Position numbers and translations under genes: made by a program. Of a stretch of DNA of 27,056 nt, positions 6,129-13,469 are shown one piece after another (within the stretch, counting starts at the first letter, position 1; each line of letters starts with the position of its first letter). The notes below the pieces were generated by a model. That model searched no databases, was not told the DNA's origin, and was given only the letters and a program-made list of their open reading frames with translations. Origin of the DNA: Dehalococcoidia bacterium (GTDB lineage: Bacteria; Chloroflexota; Dehalococcoidia; SM23-28-2; RBG-16-64-32); contig JAUYGU010000145.1 of assembly GCA_030690405.1 (NCBI GenBank), forward strand, positions 1 through 27,056, read 5' to 3'.

Positions 6129-6989
6129 TTACTCCCCAGCCACAACGTGGGGCGGGAAGGGGACGCGCACGCCTTCGGCGACGAAGGCGTCGACGAGGCG
6201 GCGGCGCAGCTCGGCGGCCACCTCCCAGCGGGCGGCGGGCCGCGTGCGGCTGCTCACCGTCACCGCGACCCCGGCGTCGCCGACGGACTCCACGCGGGCG
6301 GTCCGGGGCGCCTCGCTGATGAGCGGCTTGTAGTGAGCGTCGGAAGCAAGCTCGCGCCCCACGCGGTCGATAACCTCGGCCACCCGTGAGAGGTCCTCGC
6401 CGTAGGCAACACGCACCTCCAGGTTCACCTGCGCGTAGTCCCGCGTGAAGTTGGAGACCACGGAGATCGTGCCGTTGGGGATGGAGTGCAGCACGCCGTC
6501 CTGGTCGCGGATGAGGGTGCGGCGCAGCGTGATCTCCTCGACGGCGCCGGTGATCTCCGCGATGCGCACGACGTCGCCCTTGCGATACTGGTCTTCGACC
6601 AGGAGGAAGGTACCGTTGATGGCGTCACGGACGAGGGCCTGGGCGCCGAGGGCGAGGGCGAGGCCGGTGATGCCGAATCCGGTCACGATGGCCGTGATGT
6701 TCACGCCGGCCAGCGGCAGCAGCGTTAGCAGCGCGATCACGGTGATGATCGCCCGGCCGGTGCCGGTGAACACGGACGACAGCGTTCGCGACCGCTGGTC
6801 TACCTCCTCCGGCGAGGCGTCCCTCATCTGCCGCTCGATGGCGAGCCGCAGGGCGTGCGGGACGATGCGGTGGATGGCGAGGTCGATGAGCAGGGCGAAC
6901 GCGACGACGCCGAGGATGCGGGCGCCGTCGCCGGCCAGCCAGTCGCTGACGTCGTCCCAGCCGGGCGCGGTGACGAGGTACGGGAGCAT
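6129..6989 (-). CDS. MscS-family small-conductance mechanosensitive channel
   Basis: MscS channels open when membrane tension rises and release solutes during osmotic downshock. The 286-residue protein has three membrane segments (about 27-45, 75-98 and 102-123). The third is the Gly/Ala-rich pore helix (VTGFGITGLALALGAQALVRD). It is followed by the beta domain NGTFLLVEDQYRKGDVVRI and the typical IPNGTISVVSNFTRDYAQ, then the alpha/beta C-terminal domain ending VRVPFPPHV. Length is that of the E. coli MscS class. Start ATG 6989 is preceded by AGAGGGCG, a short-spaced possible ribosome site. It is convergent with rtcB (3 bp apart) and is transcribed away from pcrA repeats. No partner gene is visible, so it is probably a stand-alone osmotic safety valve. 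Confidence 0.93.
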   Translation of the reverse strand: MLPYLVTAPGWDDVSDWLAGDGARILGVVAFALLIDLAIHRIVPHALRLAIERQMRDASPEEVDQRSRTLSSVFTGTGRAIITVIALLTLLPLAGVNITAIVTGFGITGLALALGAQALVRDAINGTFLLVEDQYRKGDVVRIAEITGAVEEITLRRTLIRDQDGVLHSIPNGTISVVSNFTRDYAQVNLEVRVAYGEDLSRVAEVIDRVGRELASDAHYKPLISEAPRTARVESVGDAGVAVTVSSRTRPAARWEVAAELRRRLVDAFVAEGVRVPFPPHVVAGE

Positions 6990-7071
6990 CGCCCTCTAGG
7001 CTAGTGGACGGCGGCGGGGGAGGGCAAGGGCAGAGCGGTCGGGGTTGCCGATGGAGCCTGCGGAAGGGGTG

Positions 7072-7162
7072 GGGCGCATGGCCATGCGCCCCTACGGCTC
7101 CGCGCGCTCCAAGGGGGCGCACGGCCGTGCGCCACTACGGCTCCGCGCGCTCCAAGGGGGCG
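7072..7162. repeat. Tandem palindrome-plus-duplication at the pcrA 3' end
   Basis: Two 28-nt direct copies (7092-7119 and 7135-7162) are 43 nt apart, each starting CTACGGCTCCGCG and ending AAGGGGGCG. Each is preceded by a palindrome: GGGCGCATGGCCATGCGCCC before the first and GCGCACGGCCGTGCGC before the second. The second copy is the end of the pcrA coding sequence, encoding the last residues PLERAEP. The first is a non-coding duplicate beyond the stop codon. Confidence 0.75.
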
Positions 7163-9501
7163 AAGGAGTGGAGCTGCTTCTTGATGCCGGCCTCGCCCTG
7201 GAAGGCGACCACGACCTGGTAGTCGGCGCCGGAGGGCTCGCAGGAGACAACGATCCCCTGGCCGAACTTCGGGTGGCGGACGTGGTCGCCGGCGGAGAAG
7301 ACCTCAGCGGGAGCTCGCGCTTCGACAGGCTCTCGCCCAGGCGAGTCGCCTTCGGCGACAGGGCGAGCGTCGTGGTCGGGCGCGGCATGCTGCGCCCCTA
7401 CGTCCGCGGCCACGCGGTAGCGCTGCCGGCCCGACCACAGCGTGGGGGCGGTGGCGCGCTGCGCCTGCGCCGTCAGGTCGGGCGGGATGTCGCCCAGGAA
7501 CCGCGAGGGCGGGTGGTGGCCCGTGAACGACCGCCGGAACGCCCGCACCAGGTAGAGCTGCTGCTTCGCGCGGGTCATTCCCACATAGCAGAGGCGGCGC
7601 TCCTCCTCCAGTTGGCCCGGATCGCCGCTCTCCAGCGAGCGCATGTGCGGCAGCAGCCCCTCCTCCAGCCCGACGATGAAGACGACCGGAAACTCCAGCC
7701 CCTTCGCCGCGTGGAGGGTGATGAGCGTGGCGGCGTCCACGGCGTCATCGTACTCGTCGACGTCGGTGATGAGGGCGGCGTCCTCCAGGAACGAGGGCAG
7801 GGCGTGCTCCGGCTTCAGCTCGTCGTACTGGGCGGTGACAGCCCGCAGCTCCTGTACGTTCTCCCAGCGCTCCTCACCGTCGGGCAGACCCTCGCGCTCC
7901 TGACCGAACAGGTGCTCGCGGTAGCCCGTGCGTTCGATGATCGTGTCCAGCAGCTCGGAGAGGGAGGCCGTCTTCGAGAGCGCGATCAGCTCGTTGAGGA
8001 GGCCGAGGAATCGCAGCAGGGCACCGGCGGTCCGCTTCTGGAAGGGGTGGTCGACGCCCTCACCCCGACCTGCCGGTCGCCCCTCTCCCGCAAGCGGGAG
8101 AGGGGTTGGGGGTGAGGGCTGGTAGTCTGGGGAGTCCCGCTCCGCGTCGGCCACGAGCTGGAGGGCGGCGTAGATGGGGACGGACCGCTCGCCGGACCAG
8201 CGCGTCAGCTCCGCCAGCGTGCGGTCGCCGATGCCGCGGTGAGGCACGTTGATCACGCGCATCAGGGCGACCGAGTCGTACGGGTTGTGGACGAGCCGCA
8301 GGTAGGCGAGCAGGTCCTTGACCTCGCGGCGCTCGTAGAAGCGGGTGCCGCCGACGAGGCGGTAGGCGATGTTGCGGCGGACGAACGCCTCCTCCAGAGG
8401 CCGCGACTGGGCGTTGGTGCGGTACATCACGGCGAAGGCGCGGAAGGGCAGCTTCTCCGCCTTCGCCAGCCGCTTCATCTCCCCGGCGACGAAGTCCGCC
8501 TCGTCCTCCTCGTCGTACGCCTCGTGGACGACGATCGGGCGGCCGGGCCCGTTCTCCGTCCAGAGGTTCTTCTCCTTGCGCTGCTTGTTGAGGGCGATGA
8601 CGCTGTGGGCGGAGTCCAGGATCGCCTGGGTGGAGCGGTAGTTCTGGTCCAGGATGACGACCGTGGCGTTCGGGAAGTCGTGCTCGAAGTTGAGGATGTT
8701 GCGGATGTCGGCGGCGCGCCAGGTGTAGATCGACTGGTCCGGATCGCCGACGACGCAGATGTTGCGGTGGCGGCTCGCCCACTGCTTCGCCAGGACGTAC
8801 TGAGCGATGTTCGTGTCCTGGAACTCATCGATATGGACATGCTGATAGCGCTCCGCGTACTTCTCCAGCACGTCTTCGCGCTCCTGGAACAGCTCCACTG
8901 TCTTGTTGAGGATGTCGTCGAAATCGAGCGCGGAGTTCTGCTCCAGGATGTCCTGGTAGCGGAGGAAGACGCGGGAGGTCACCTCCTGGAAGTAGTCGGC
9001 GACGAGGGCGGCGAACTGGCGCGGCCCCTGGAGTTCGCTCTTGGCGCGGGAGATGGCGGAGAGGACGGCGCGGGGGGCGATGCGCTTCGGGTCCAGCGCG
9101 AGGTCCTGCATAGCCCGCTTGACGGCCGCGATCTGGTCGGCGTCGTCGTAGATGGCGAACGTGCGGGGGATGCCGATCTGCTCGCCGTCGATGCGCAGGG
9201 TGCGGGCGCAGACGGCGTGGAACGTGCCCAGCGTGATGTCCCGGCCGCGCTCCTCGCCCACGAGCGCGAACACGCGGTCGCGCATCTCCCGGGCGGCCTT
9301 GTTCGTGAACGTGACGGCGAGGATGCGCCTCGGCTGGACACGGTGCTCGGCGATCAGGTAGGCGATGCGGTGGGCGATGACGCGGGTCTTGCCCGACCCC
9401 GGCCCGGCGATGATCAGGAGCGGCCCCTCGATGTGCTCGACAGCCTCCCGCTGGCGGGGGTTGAGGGGGGCGAGGATCGCCGACGCGGTGGGGGAGGTCA
9501 T
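7135..9501 (-). CDS. pcrA: ATP-dependent DNA helicase PcrA/UvrD (superfamily 1A)
   Basis: This 3'-5' helicase acts in excision repair, replication restart and removal of bound proteins from DNA. The 788 residues contain the whole SF1 motif set: Q-motif region NPRQREAV (14-21), Walker A AGPGSGKT (32-39), DEFQDTN, VVGDPDQSIYTWRAAD, LDQNYRST, TLHAAKGLEFPVVFIVGLEEG and CYVGMTRAKQQLYLV. A C-terminal Tudor-like domain follows (GDHVRHPKFGQGIVVS...VVAFQGEAGIKK). Two low-complexity insertions are encoded by repeat elements: residues about 462-482 (SPPTPLPLAGEGR) and about 700-728 (GAQHAAPDHDARPVAEGDSP). Both lie outside the helicase motifs, so function is probably kept. The start ATG 9501 has a TACAAT box ending six bases upstream, suggesting a leaderless mRNA. 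The last codons overlap a duplicated 28-bp segment. Confidence 0.95.
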   Translation of the reverse strand: MTSPTASAILAPLNPRQREAVEHIEGPLLIIAGPGSGKTRVIAHRIAYLIAEHRVQPRRILAVTFTNKAAREMRDRVFALVGEERGRDITLGTFHAVCARTLRIDGEQIGIPRTFAIYDDADQIAAVKRAMQDLALDPKRIAPRAVLSAISRAKSELQGPRQFAALVADYFQEVTSRVFLRYQDILEQNSALDFDDILNKTVELFQEREDVLEKYAERYQHVHIDEFQDTNIAQYVLAKQWASRHRNICVVGDPDQSIYTWRAADIRNILNFEHDFPNATVVILDQNYRSTQAILDSAHSVIALNKQRKEKNLWTENGPGRPIVVHEAYDEEDEADFVAGEMKRLAKAEKLPFRAFAVMYRTNAQSRPLEEAFVRRNIAYRLVGGTRFYERREVKDLLAYLRLVHNPYDSVALMRVINVPHRGIGDRTLAELTRWSGERSVPIYAALQLVADAERDSPDYQPSPPTPLPLAGEGRPAGRGEGVDHPFQKRTAGALLRFLGLLNELIALSKTASLSELLDTIIERTGYREHLFGQEREGLPDGEERWENVQELRAVTAQYDELKPEHALPSFLEDAALITDVDEYDDAVDAATLITLHAAKGLEFPVVFIVGLEEGLLPHMRSLESGDPGQLEEERRLCYVGMTRAKQQLYLVRAFRRSFTGHHPPSRFLGDIPPDLTAQAQRATAPTLWSGRQRYRVAADVGAQHAAPDHDARPVAEGDSPGREPVEARAPAEVFSAGDHVRHPKFGQGIVVSCEPSGADYQVVVAFQGEAGIKKQLHSFAPLERAEP
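7322..7402. repeat. Repeat elements inside pcrA (linker before Tudor-like domain)
   Basis: This in-frame block joins two families. 7323-7362 contains CGACAGGCTCTCGCCC and a 24-nt segment (7339-7362), both exactly repeated at 9541-9607. 7378-7402 is a 20-nt near-perfect palindrome GGGCGCGGCATGCTGCGCCC with tail CTACG, the same design as the intergenic copies at 454, 1296 and 1354. It encodes non-conserved linker residues of the helicase. Confidence 0.7.
8057..8118. repeat. Palindromic repeat inside pcrA encoding an in-frame insert
   Basis: The inner perfect stem CCCCTCTCCCGC (8080-8091) / GCGGGAGAGGGG (8094-8105) has a 2-nt loop. Outer arms CCCTCACCCC (8057-8066) and GGGGTGAGGG (8109-8118) also pair. 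Read through in the helicase frame it adds about 21 residues rich in Pro, Gly and Arg. I recall peptides like LTPNPSPxxGRG, encoded by such repeats, in many bacterial proteins; not checked here. Confidence 0.75.
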
Positions 9502-9507
9502 GCCCTC

Positions 9508-9513
9508 ATTGTA
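9508..9513 (-). promoter_or_regulatory. Candidate -10 box of pcrA
   Basis: TACAAT on the minus strand ends six bases before the ATG, so transcription would begin at or next to the start codon. No clear -35 is seen. Confidence 0.35.
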
Positions 9514-9540
9514 GTGGAAGGAGGGAGGAGGAAGAAGGAA

Positions 9541-9613
9541 CGACAGGCTCTCGCCCTCGCCTCTGCGAGTCGCCCTGTGCGACAGGCGAGTCGCCTTCGG
9601 CGACAGGACGAGC
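9541..9613. repeat. Repeat block upstream of pcrA related to the one within pcrA
   Basis: The first 16 nt (9541-9556) match 7323-7338 exactly and 9584-9607 match 7339-7362 exactly. An extra 27 nt lies between the two matches here. The block is made of short GCGAGTCGCC- and TCGCC/GGCGA-type hairpins. It lies in the spacer between pcrA and the small membrane protein gene. Confidence 0.7.
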
Positions 9614-9631
9614 GGATTGGGCCGGAAGTGA

Positions 9632-9645
9632 GGGGGCGAGCCCCC
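9632..9645. terminator. GC hairpin after the small membrane protein gene
   Basis: GGGGGC, loop GA, GCCCCC lies two bases beyond the stop codon of the minus-strand small membrane protein gene. There is no T-run, so termination is only possible. Confidence 0.3.
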
Positions 9646-9647
9646 GC

Positions 9648-9929
9648 TTAAGACTCTGCGTCGGCCTCAGGGGCGTGCAGTCGCGGGCCCCAGAGCGGGG
9701 ACAGGCGCGCACCGACGAACTGGCCCGCCACGGCCAGCGCGATCTCCGGCGGTATCACCCAGTTCGCCGAAACGAAGGCGAGGCGTATGGCAACCAGCGC
9801 CGGGATGCTCGCGTGAATCGCCACGAACCAGGCCGGCGAGAAGCGGCGCAGGCGACGCCGCCACATCCCCAGCGGCACATTGGTTCCGACCGCTGCAGCG
9901 AACAGCAATCCGATGAAGGCAGTTGCCAT
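9648..9929 (-). CDS. Small hypothetical membrane protein
   Basis: I do not recognise this 93-residue protein. It begins MATAFIGLLFAAAVGTNVPLGMWRRRLRRFSPAW: one hydrophobic segment (residues 3-20), then a strongly basic loop. A second hydrophobic stretch follows (about 31-50, FVAIHASIPALVAIRLAFV) and probably a third (57-73, PPEIALAVAGQFVGARL), with an acidic tail. The GTG codon immediately before the ATG could also be the start. AGGAAG lies just upstream and fits ATG 9929 slightly better. Similar small proteins with this layout are annotated as hypothetical in many genomes. It sits between the pcrA promoter region and the GNAT gene on the same strand, with repeats on one side. No function can be proposed. 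Confidence 0.7.
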   Translation of the reverse strand: MATAFIGLLFAAAVGTNVPLGMWRRRLRRFSPAWFVAIHASIPALVAIRLAFVSANWVIPPEIALAVAGQFVGARLSPLWGPRLHAPEADAES

Positions 9930-9975
9930 CACTTCCTATGGTACAGCACGCTGTCGTGGGGCGAGTACATATCCC

Positions 9976-10836
9976 TCAGAAGTCCACGGACGGCATCCAA
10001 ACGCCCTCGGGCGGTTCGTACCGGCCCAGCGCCATCAGGTTCATCACCTTGATGGCGCGGCCGCCGGCCGCCAGGAGCTTGCGGTAGAGGCTGCCCTCAG
10101 TGAGGGGGCAAAAGCAGCGGGCGAACTCCGCCGGCACGCCCGTGGCGGCCTCCCCGACCAGCACCAGAAGGTCCTCCTCGGTCTCGGCGACGCCGTGGCC
10201 CGGAAAGCCCAGGATGAAGTAGCCGCTGACGTGGCCGTCGCGCTCGCGGAGGAGGGGGCGGAACGGCGGGTGCATCAGCGAGGCGACCTCGTTGCGGCGG
10301 CTCACCTTGTAGATGCGGCGGGACAGCTCCTCTATCGCTGGCAGGTCGGACTCCCTGCCCGGACGCACGGAGCCATCCGGGCAGGGCTGCGGGGCGGGCT
10401 GCATCATCGCGATCGGGTCCCTGGTATCGAAGCCGAGCGAGGCGTAGAGGCTGAGGGAGCCCGTGTTGAACGAGTCCTGCATGAGCCGCACCATCTCGAT
10501 GCCGCTCCGCTCGGCGTGGGCGAGGACGTCTCGCATCAGCGCCCGTCCGATGCCCCGGCCCTGCGCGGGGACTTCAACCGATACCGGCCCGACTCCGCCG
10601 ACCTCGTCCGGGATCAGCAGGCCGTTGCAGCCGGCGACCTGCCCGTTCTCCATCGCGGCAACCACGTAGCAGTCCTCCCGCTGCACGAGCCCGCCCATGA
10701 CCATCCTGGTGAATGCCACACTCGGGAAATCCGTCGGGAACCCGTGCCTGTCGTGGATATCCTTGAACGCCTCGTAGCATATCCGTCCCATCTCGTCGAC
10801 GTGTTCCGGCTTGGCGGGGACAAGTTCAAGAGCCAA
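9976..10836 (-). CDS. Tandem GNAT-domain acetyltransferase-like protein
   Basis: This 286-residue protein has an intact N-terminal GNAT domain and a second, degenerate GNAT-like half. The acetyl-CoA motif A is VPAQGRGIGRALMRDVL (about residues 89-105, Q-G-R-G-I-G), followed by the motif B-like SLSLYASLGF. The C-terminal half (PGRESDLPAIEELSRRIYK onward) begins like a second GNAT domain but lacks a clear Q/R-x2-G-x-G loop, so it may bind substrate or only stabilise the fold. The start is TTG 10836, supported by AGGAGGAG five bases upstream. A TATAAT box at 10884-10879 overlaps the Maf stop codon, so the gene may have its own promoter as well as being read through from the rlmD-like gene and maf. 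Substrate unknown. Confidence 0.8.
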   Translation of the reverse strand: MALELVPAKPEHVDEMGRICYEAFKDIHDRHGFPTDFPSVAFTRMVMGGLVQREDCYVVAAMENGQVAGCNGLLIPDEVGGVGPVSVEVPAQGRGIGRALMRDVLAHAERSGIEMVRLMQDSFNTGSLSLYASLGFDTRDPIAMMQPAPQPCPDGSVRPGRESDLPAIEELSRRIYKVSRRNEVASLMHPPFRPLLRERDGHVSGYFILGFPGHGVAETEEDLLVLVGEAATGVPAEFARCFCPLTEGSLYRKLLAAGGRAIKVMNLMALGRYEPPEGVWMPSVDF

Positions 10837-10878
10837 CCGATCTCCTCCTGTCGCTGCTTTCGGGCCGCACTGAGGCGG

Positions 10879-10884
10879 ATTATA
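10879..10884 (-). promoter_or_regulatory. -10-like box overlapping the Maf stop codon
   Basis: TATAAT on the minus strand includes the TAA stop of the Maf gene (CTG-GTA-TAA). It lies about 42 nt before the GNAT start. The -35 region is weak. Confidence 0.35.
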
Positions 10885-11506
10885 CCAGCGGGCGCAGCGG
10901 GCAACCCTCGCACTGCGGCAGCATATCCGCCTCGCTGATAGCCGTTATGTCGACTCCCGCGCGCCTCAGCAGCTCTACGGTCGTCCAGAGCGGCAGGCCA
11001 ACGACGTTGCAGTAGCAGCCCTCGTAGCGCCGGACCGGCCGCAACATCTCATCCTGGATAGCGTACCCGCCCGCCTTGTCGAACGGGTCGCCGCGGGCGA
11101 TCGAGGCCTCGATCTCCCCGTCCGTGAAGGTGCGCATCGTCACCTCGGTCTCGGGGTGGCGCAAGAGGGCCGCCCGTCCACCGCGCGGTATGACGGCCAC
11201 CGCCGTGATGACGCGATGCGATTCGCCGCGGAGGCGGCTCAGCATGGCCGCCGCCTCCGCCGCGTCGACGGGTTTCCCCAGTATCGTGCCTGCGTGCACG
11301 ACCACCGTATCGGCGGCGAGTATCGGCTCCTCCGGCTCCGCCAGCCGGGCGGCCTCTGCCTTCATGCGCGCCAGCCGGCTGGCCACGATGACGGGGTTGC
11401 CGCTCTCAACCTCCTCGATGACGGACACCGGCCGGACATCGAACGGGATGCCCAGGCGGGCGAGCAGTTCCCTGCGTCGCGGCGAGGCGGAGGCGAGGAT
11501 GAGCAT
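10880..11506 (-). CDS. maf: Maf-family nucleoside triphosphate pyrophosphatase
   Basis: Maf proteins hydrolyse non-canonical or excess nucleotides (dTTP/UTP or modified m5U, m5C, m7G forms) to monophosphates, and can arrest septum formation when overproduced. The 208-residue protein has the standard landmarks: LILASASPRRRELL at the N terminus, EEPILAADTVV with the catalytic Asp, LGKPVDAAEAAAML, and DPFDKAGGYAIQDE. The C terminus carries an added QCEGCPLRPLV tail with a CxxC pair not needed for the core fold. ATG 11506 is taken as start; the GTG just before it is the alternative. There is no ribosome site, but the gene begins six bases after the stop of the RlmD-like gene, so translational coupling is likely. 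Which nucleotide it prefers cannot be decided from sequence. Confidence 0.93.
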   Translation of the reverse strand: MLILASASPRRRELLARLGIPFDVRPVSVIEEVESGNPVIVASRLARMKAEAARLAEPEEPILAADTVVVHAGTILGKPVDAAEAAAMLSRLRGESHRVITAVAVIPRGGRAALLRHPETEVTMRTFTDGEIEASIARGDPFDKAGGYAIQDEMLRPVRRYEGCYCNVVGLPLWTTVELLRRAGVDITAISEADMLPQCEGCPLRPLV

Positions 11507-11512
11507 CACAGA

Positions 11513-12718
11513 CTACGGCGAGTGCCGCAGTGTCGCCACGCACTCGATGTGGTACGTGTGCGGGAACATGTCCACGGGCGTCACGTCCTCCAAGTGGTAG
11601 CCGCCATCGGCCAGCAGGCGGAGGTCGCGGGCCAGTGTGGCCGGATCGCAGGAAATGTAGACGACGCGCGCGGGCGCAAGCGCCAGCACGGCCTCCAGCG
11701 CCTGGGGATGGCAGCCCTGGCGCGGCGGGTCGAGAATGACGGCGTCGGCCCGCTCCGCCAGCTCGGGGAGCACGGCCTCCACCTTTCCTTTGAAGTACTG
11801 CACGTTGGGCGAAGCGGCGGTGTTCACGAGGGCATCGTCGACGGCGGCGGCGGACTCCTCGATCGCGATGACGCGGCGGACGTGCGGCGCCAGTGCCACA
11901 GCGAAGGTGCCGACGCCGGCGTAGGCGTCCACCAGCACCTCTCCCCCGCTGAGACGCAGCCGCTCCCGCACGAGGGCGATGAGCCGTTCGGCCTGCGGCG
12001 TGTTCGTCTGGAAGAACGAGGCGCCGGATATGCGGAAGCGGGCGCCGGCCAGCTCCTCGTGGTAGTGGCGCTGGGCGGACGGCAGCGACGGCTCAATCCC
12101 GCCGAGGTCGGGGTGGATGAGCACCTCGCCGGTGTTCACTCCGTAGCGGATCGCCACCTGGTGGAGACCGGCGCACTTCCCCTGGAGCTTCGGCAGCGCG
12201 TCGTTGATCCAGGGGTCCATGATCAGACAGCGGTCAATGCGCAGGAAGCGTCGGCTGTTGCGCATCACGAACCCCAGCTCGCCGGCGCGGTTGACCGAGA
12301 AACGGGCGTGGTTGCGGTATCCCCAGGGCTCGTCCGTGCCGACGGTGGGCGAGACGGGGGCATCCTCGAAGCGGCCGATCCGGCGGAGTTGCTCGCGGAC
12401 CACGTGCGCCTTCATCTCGAGCTGCCTGGGGTAGGCGACGTGCTGCCACTGGCAGCCGCCGCAGGCGCCGAAGTACGGGCACGGCGGCTCGACCCGGTCG
12501 GCGGCGGGCGATAGAACCTCCACGACGCGCCCCATCGCCACGCCTTTGCGCTCCCGGTCCACCTCGACGACCGCCAACTCGCCGGGGATGCCGTAGTCTG
12601 CGAAGACGGCTTTCCCGTCGCAGTGCGCGAGGGCGCCGCCTTCGTAGGCTATATCTTCAAGCGTGACGCTGACGCGGTACGGTTCGACGCGGGTGTGCCG
12701 CTCTCTTCGCTTAGACAT
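11513..12718 (-). CDS. RlmD/RumA-type 23S rRNA (uracil-C5)-methyltransferase
   Basis: This family uses SAM to methylate the C5 of uridine in 23S rRNA (m5U1939 for E. coli RlmD), and carries a 4Fe-4S cluster. The 401-residue protein has an N-terminal TRAM domain (about 12-72) and cluster ligands C80, C86, C89 ([14 protein letters not shown]) and C164 (IDRCLIM), matching RumA spacing. The SAM-binding region is [17 protein letters not shown]. The motif ILDPPRQGC is present, and the catalytic nucleophile is C357 in [12 protein letters not shown]. All catalytic features are intact. No ribosome site precedes ATG 12718, but TTGGCT-N17-TAAACT ends 12 nt upstream, suggesting a leaderless transcript. 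It heads a minus-strand run with maf and the double GNAT. The exact uridine (RlmD, RlmC or both) is not resolvable. Confidence 0.92.
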   Translation of the reverse strand: MSKRRERHTRVEPYRVSVTLEDIAYEGGALAHCDGKAVFADYGIPGELAVVEVDRERKGVAMGRVVEVLSPAADRVEPPCPYFGACGGCQWQHVAYPRQLEMKAHVVREQLRRIGRFEDAPVSPTVGTDEPWGYRNHARFSVNRAGELGFVMRNSRRFLRIDRCLIMDPWINDALPKLQGKCAGLHQVAIRYGVNTGEVLIHPDLGGIEPSLPSAQRHYHEELAGARFRISGASFFQTNTPQAERLIALVRERLRLSGGEVLVDAYAGVGTFAVALAPHVRRVIAIEESAAAVDDALVNTAASPNVQYFKGKVEAVLPELAERADAVILDPPRQGCHPQALEAVLALAPARVVYISCDPATLARDLRLLADGGYHLEDVTPVDMFPHTYHIECVATLRHSP

Positions 12719-12730
12719 GATGCGAAAACC

Positions 12731-12759
12731 AGTTTATCGGCGCGTAGAGGCGAAGCCAA
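12731..12759 (-). promoter_or_regulatory. Candidate promoter of the RlmD-like / maf run
   Basis: On the minus strand TTGGCT (12759-12754) and TAAACT (12736-12731) are separated by 17 nt. The ATG lies 12 nt beyond the -10. Confidence 0.45.
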
Positions 12760-12812
12760 GCGAGCTTGTCGCGCGTTCTACCTAGAGATGGAACGAACGG
12801 AAGGTGGCGTGA

Positions 12813-12818
12813 TATAAT
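12813..12818 (+). promoter_or_regulatory. Candidate -10 box of the double zinc ribbon gene
   Basis: A perfect TATAAT lies 39 nt before ATG 12858. The -35 region is poor. Confidence 0.4.
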
Positions 12819-12857
12819 GCGCAAAAGTCTATTCCATAGTACCAAGGGCAGGTGGTA

Positions 12858-13415
12858 ATGGGACAACAGTTGGCAGTCCTAGCGGGCGTTGTCGGCGGCG
12901 TCTGGGCGCTGCTGCTCTGGCTGAGCATCGTCGTCTGGGTCTACCGCGACATTCGGGACCGCACACGCGATTCGTCACTGCAGGTCCTATCGGTATTCGT
13001 CGTTCTCATGTTCTTCCCCGGCTTCAACGTGCCGGGCCTGGCGCTTTACCTGATGCTGCGCCCACGCGACACGCTGGAGGAGGCGTACGCGCGCTCCCTT
13101 GAGGAGGAGGCGCTGCTGCGGGAGCTGGGCGACGAGGGCTCATGCCCCTCCTGCCGCCGGCTGACCGATAAGGACTTCCACTATTGCCCGTCCTGCCAGA
13201 CCCAGCTGAAGGACGAGTGCGCCAAGTGCAAGCATCTGCTCAGCTTCTCCTGGGTCGCCTGTCCCTACTGCGGCACCACCCGTCCGGGCGTCGCCCCGGC
13301 CACCCAGCCGGGCGCGACGCAGGCAGCCAGCGGGCAGCCCGCGTACAGGGACCAGGGGCCGCTACAGGCGTCGCCTGCAACGCAAGAAGCGGAGCCGGTG
13401 CGCTACCAGCACTAA
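12858..13415 (+). CDS. Membrane-anchored double zinc ribbon protein
   Basis: This 185-residue protein has two N-terminal membrane segments (about 4-27 and 43-64, with VYRDIRDRTRDSS between). A charged helix (TLEEAYARSLEEEALLREL) follows, then two zinc ribbons. The cysteine pairs are CPSC, CPSC, CAKC and CPYC (CPSCRRLTDKDFHYCPSC; CAKCKHLLSFSWVACPYC), the DZR pattern. The tail is Pro/Ala/Gln-rich and disordered. Such proteins are widespread and mostly uncharacterised; the ribbons may bind a partner protein or nucleic acid at the membrane. ATG 12858 is chosen over GTG 12852 because AAGGG lies nine bases upstream. The gene is alone on its strand, with a TATAAT box at 12813. It is convergent with the DRTGG gene across a hairpin. 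Confidence 0.85.
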   Translation: MGQQLAVLAGVVGGVWALLLWLSIVVWVYRDIRDRTRDSSLQVLSVFVVLMFFPGFNVPGLALYLMLRPRDTLEEAYARSLEEEALLRELGDEGSCPSCRRLTDKDFHYCPSCQTQLKDECAKCKHLLSFSWVACPYCGTTRPGVAPATQPGATQAASGQPAYRDQGPLQASPATQEAEPVRYQH

Positions 13416-13437
13416 GACGACCGAGACCGTAGCGGAC

Positions 13438-13466
13438 AGCGGACGGCGCCGGCAGGCCCGTCCGCT
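13438..13466. terminator. Hairpin between convergent genes
   Basis: AGCGGACGG (13438-13446) and CCGTCCGCT (13458-13466) form a 9-bp stem with an 11-nt loop, followed by TCTCTAT on the plus strand. It sits in the 54-nt gap between the double zinc ribbon and DRTGG genes and could stop both transcripts. Confidence 0.5.
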
Positions 13467-13469
13467 TCT

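Noticed and set aside
8239..9651. 470-codon open frame opposite pcrA
   Set aside because: It mirrors the helicase codons, has no recognisable domain and no ribosome site.
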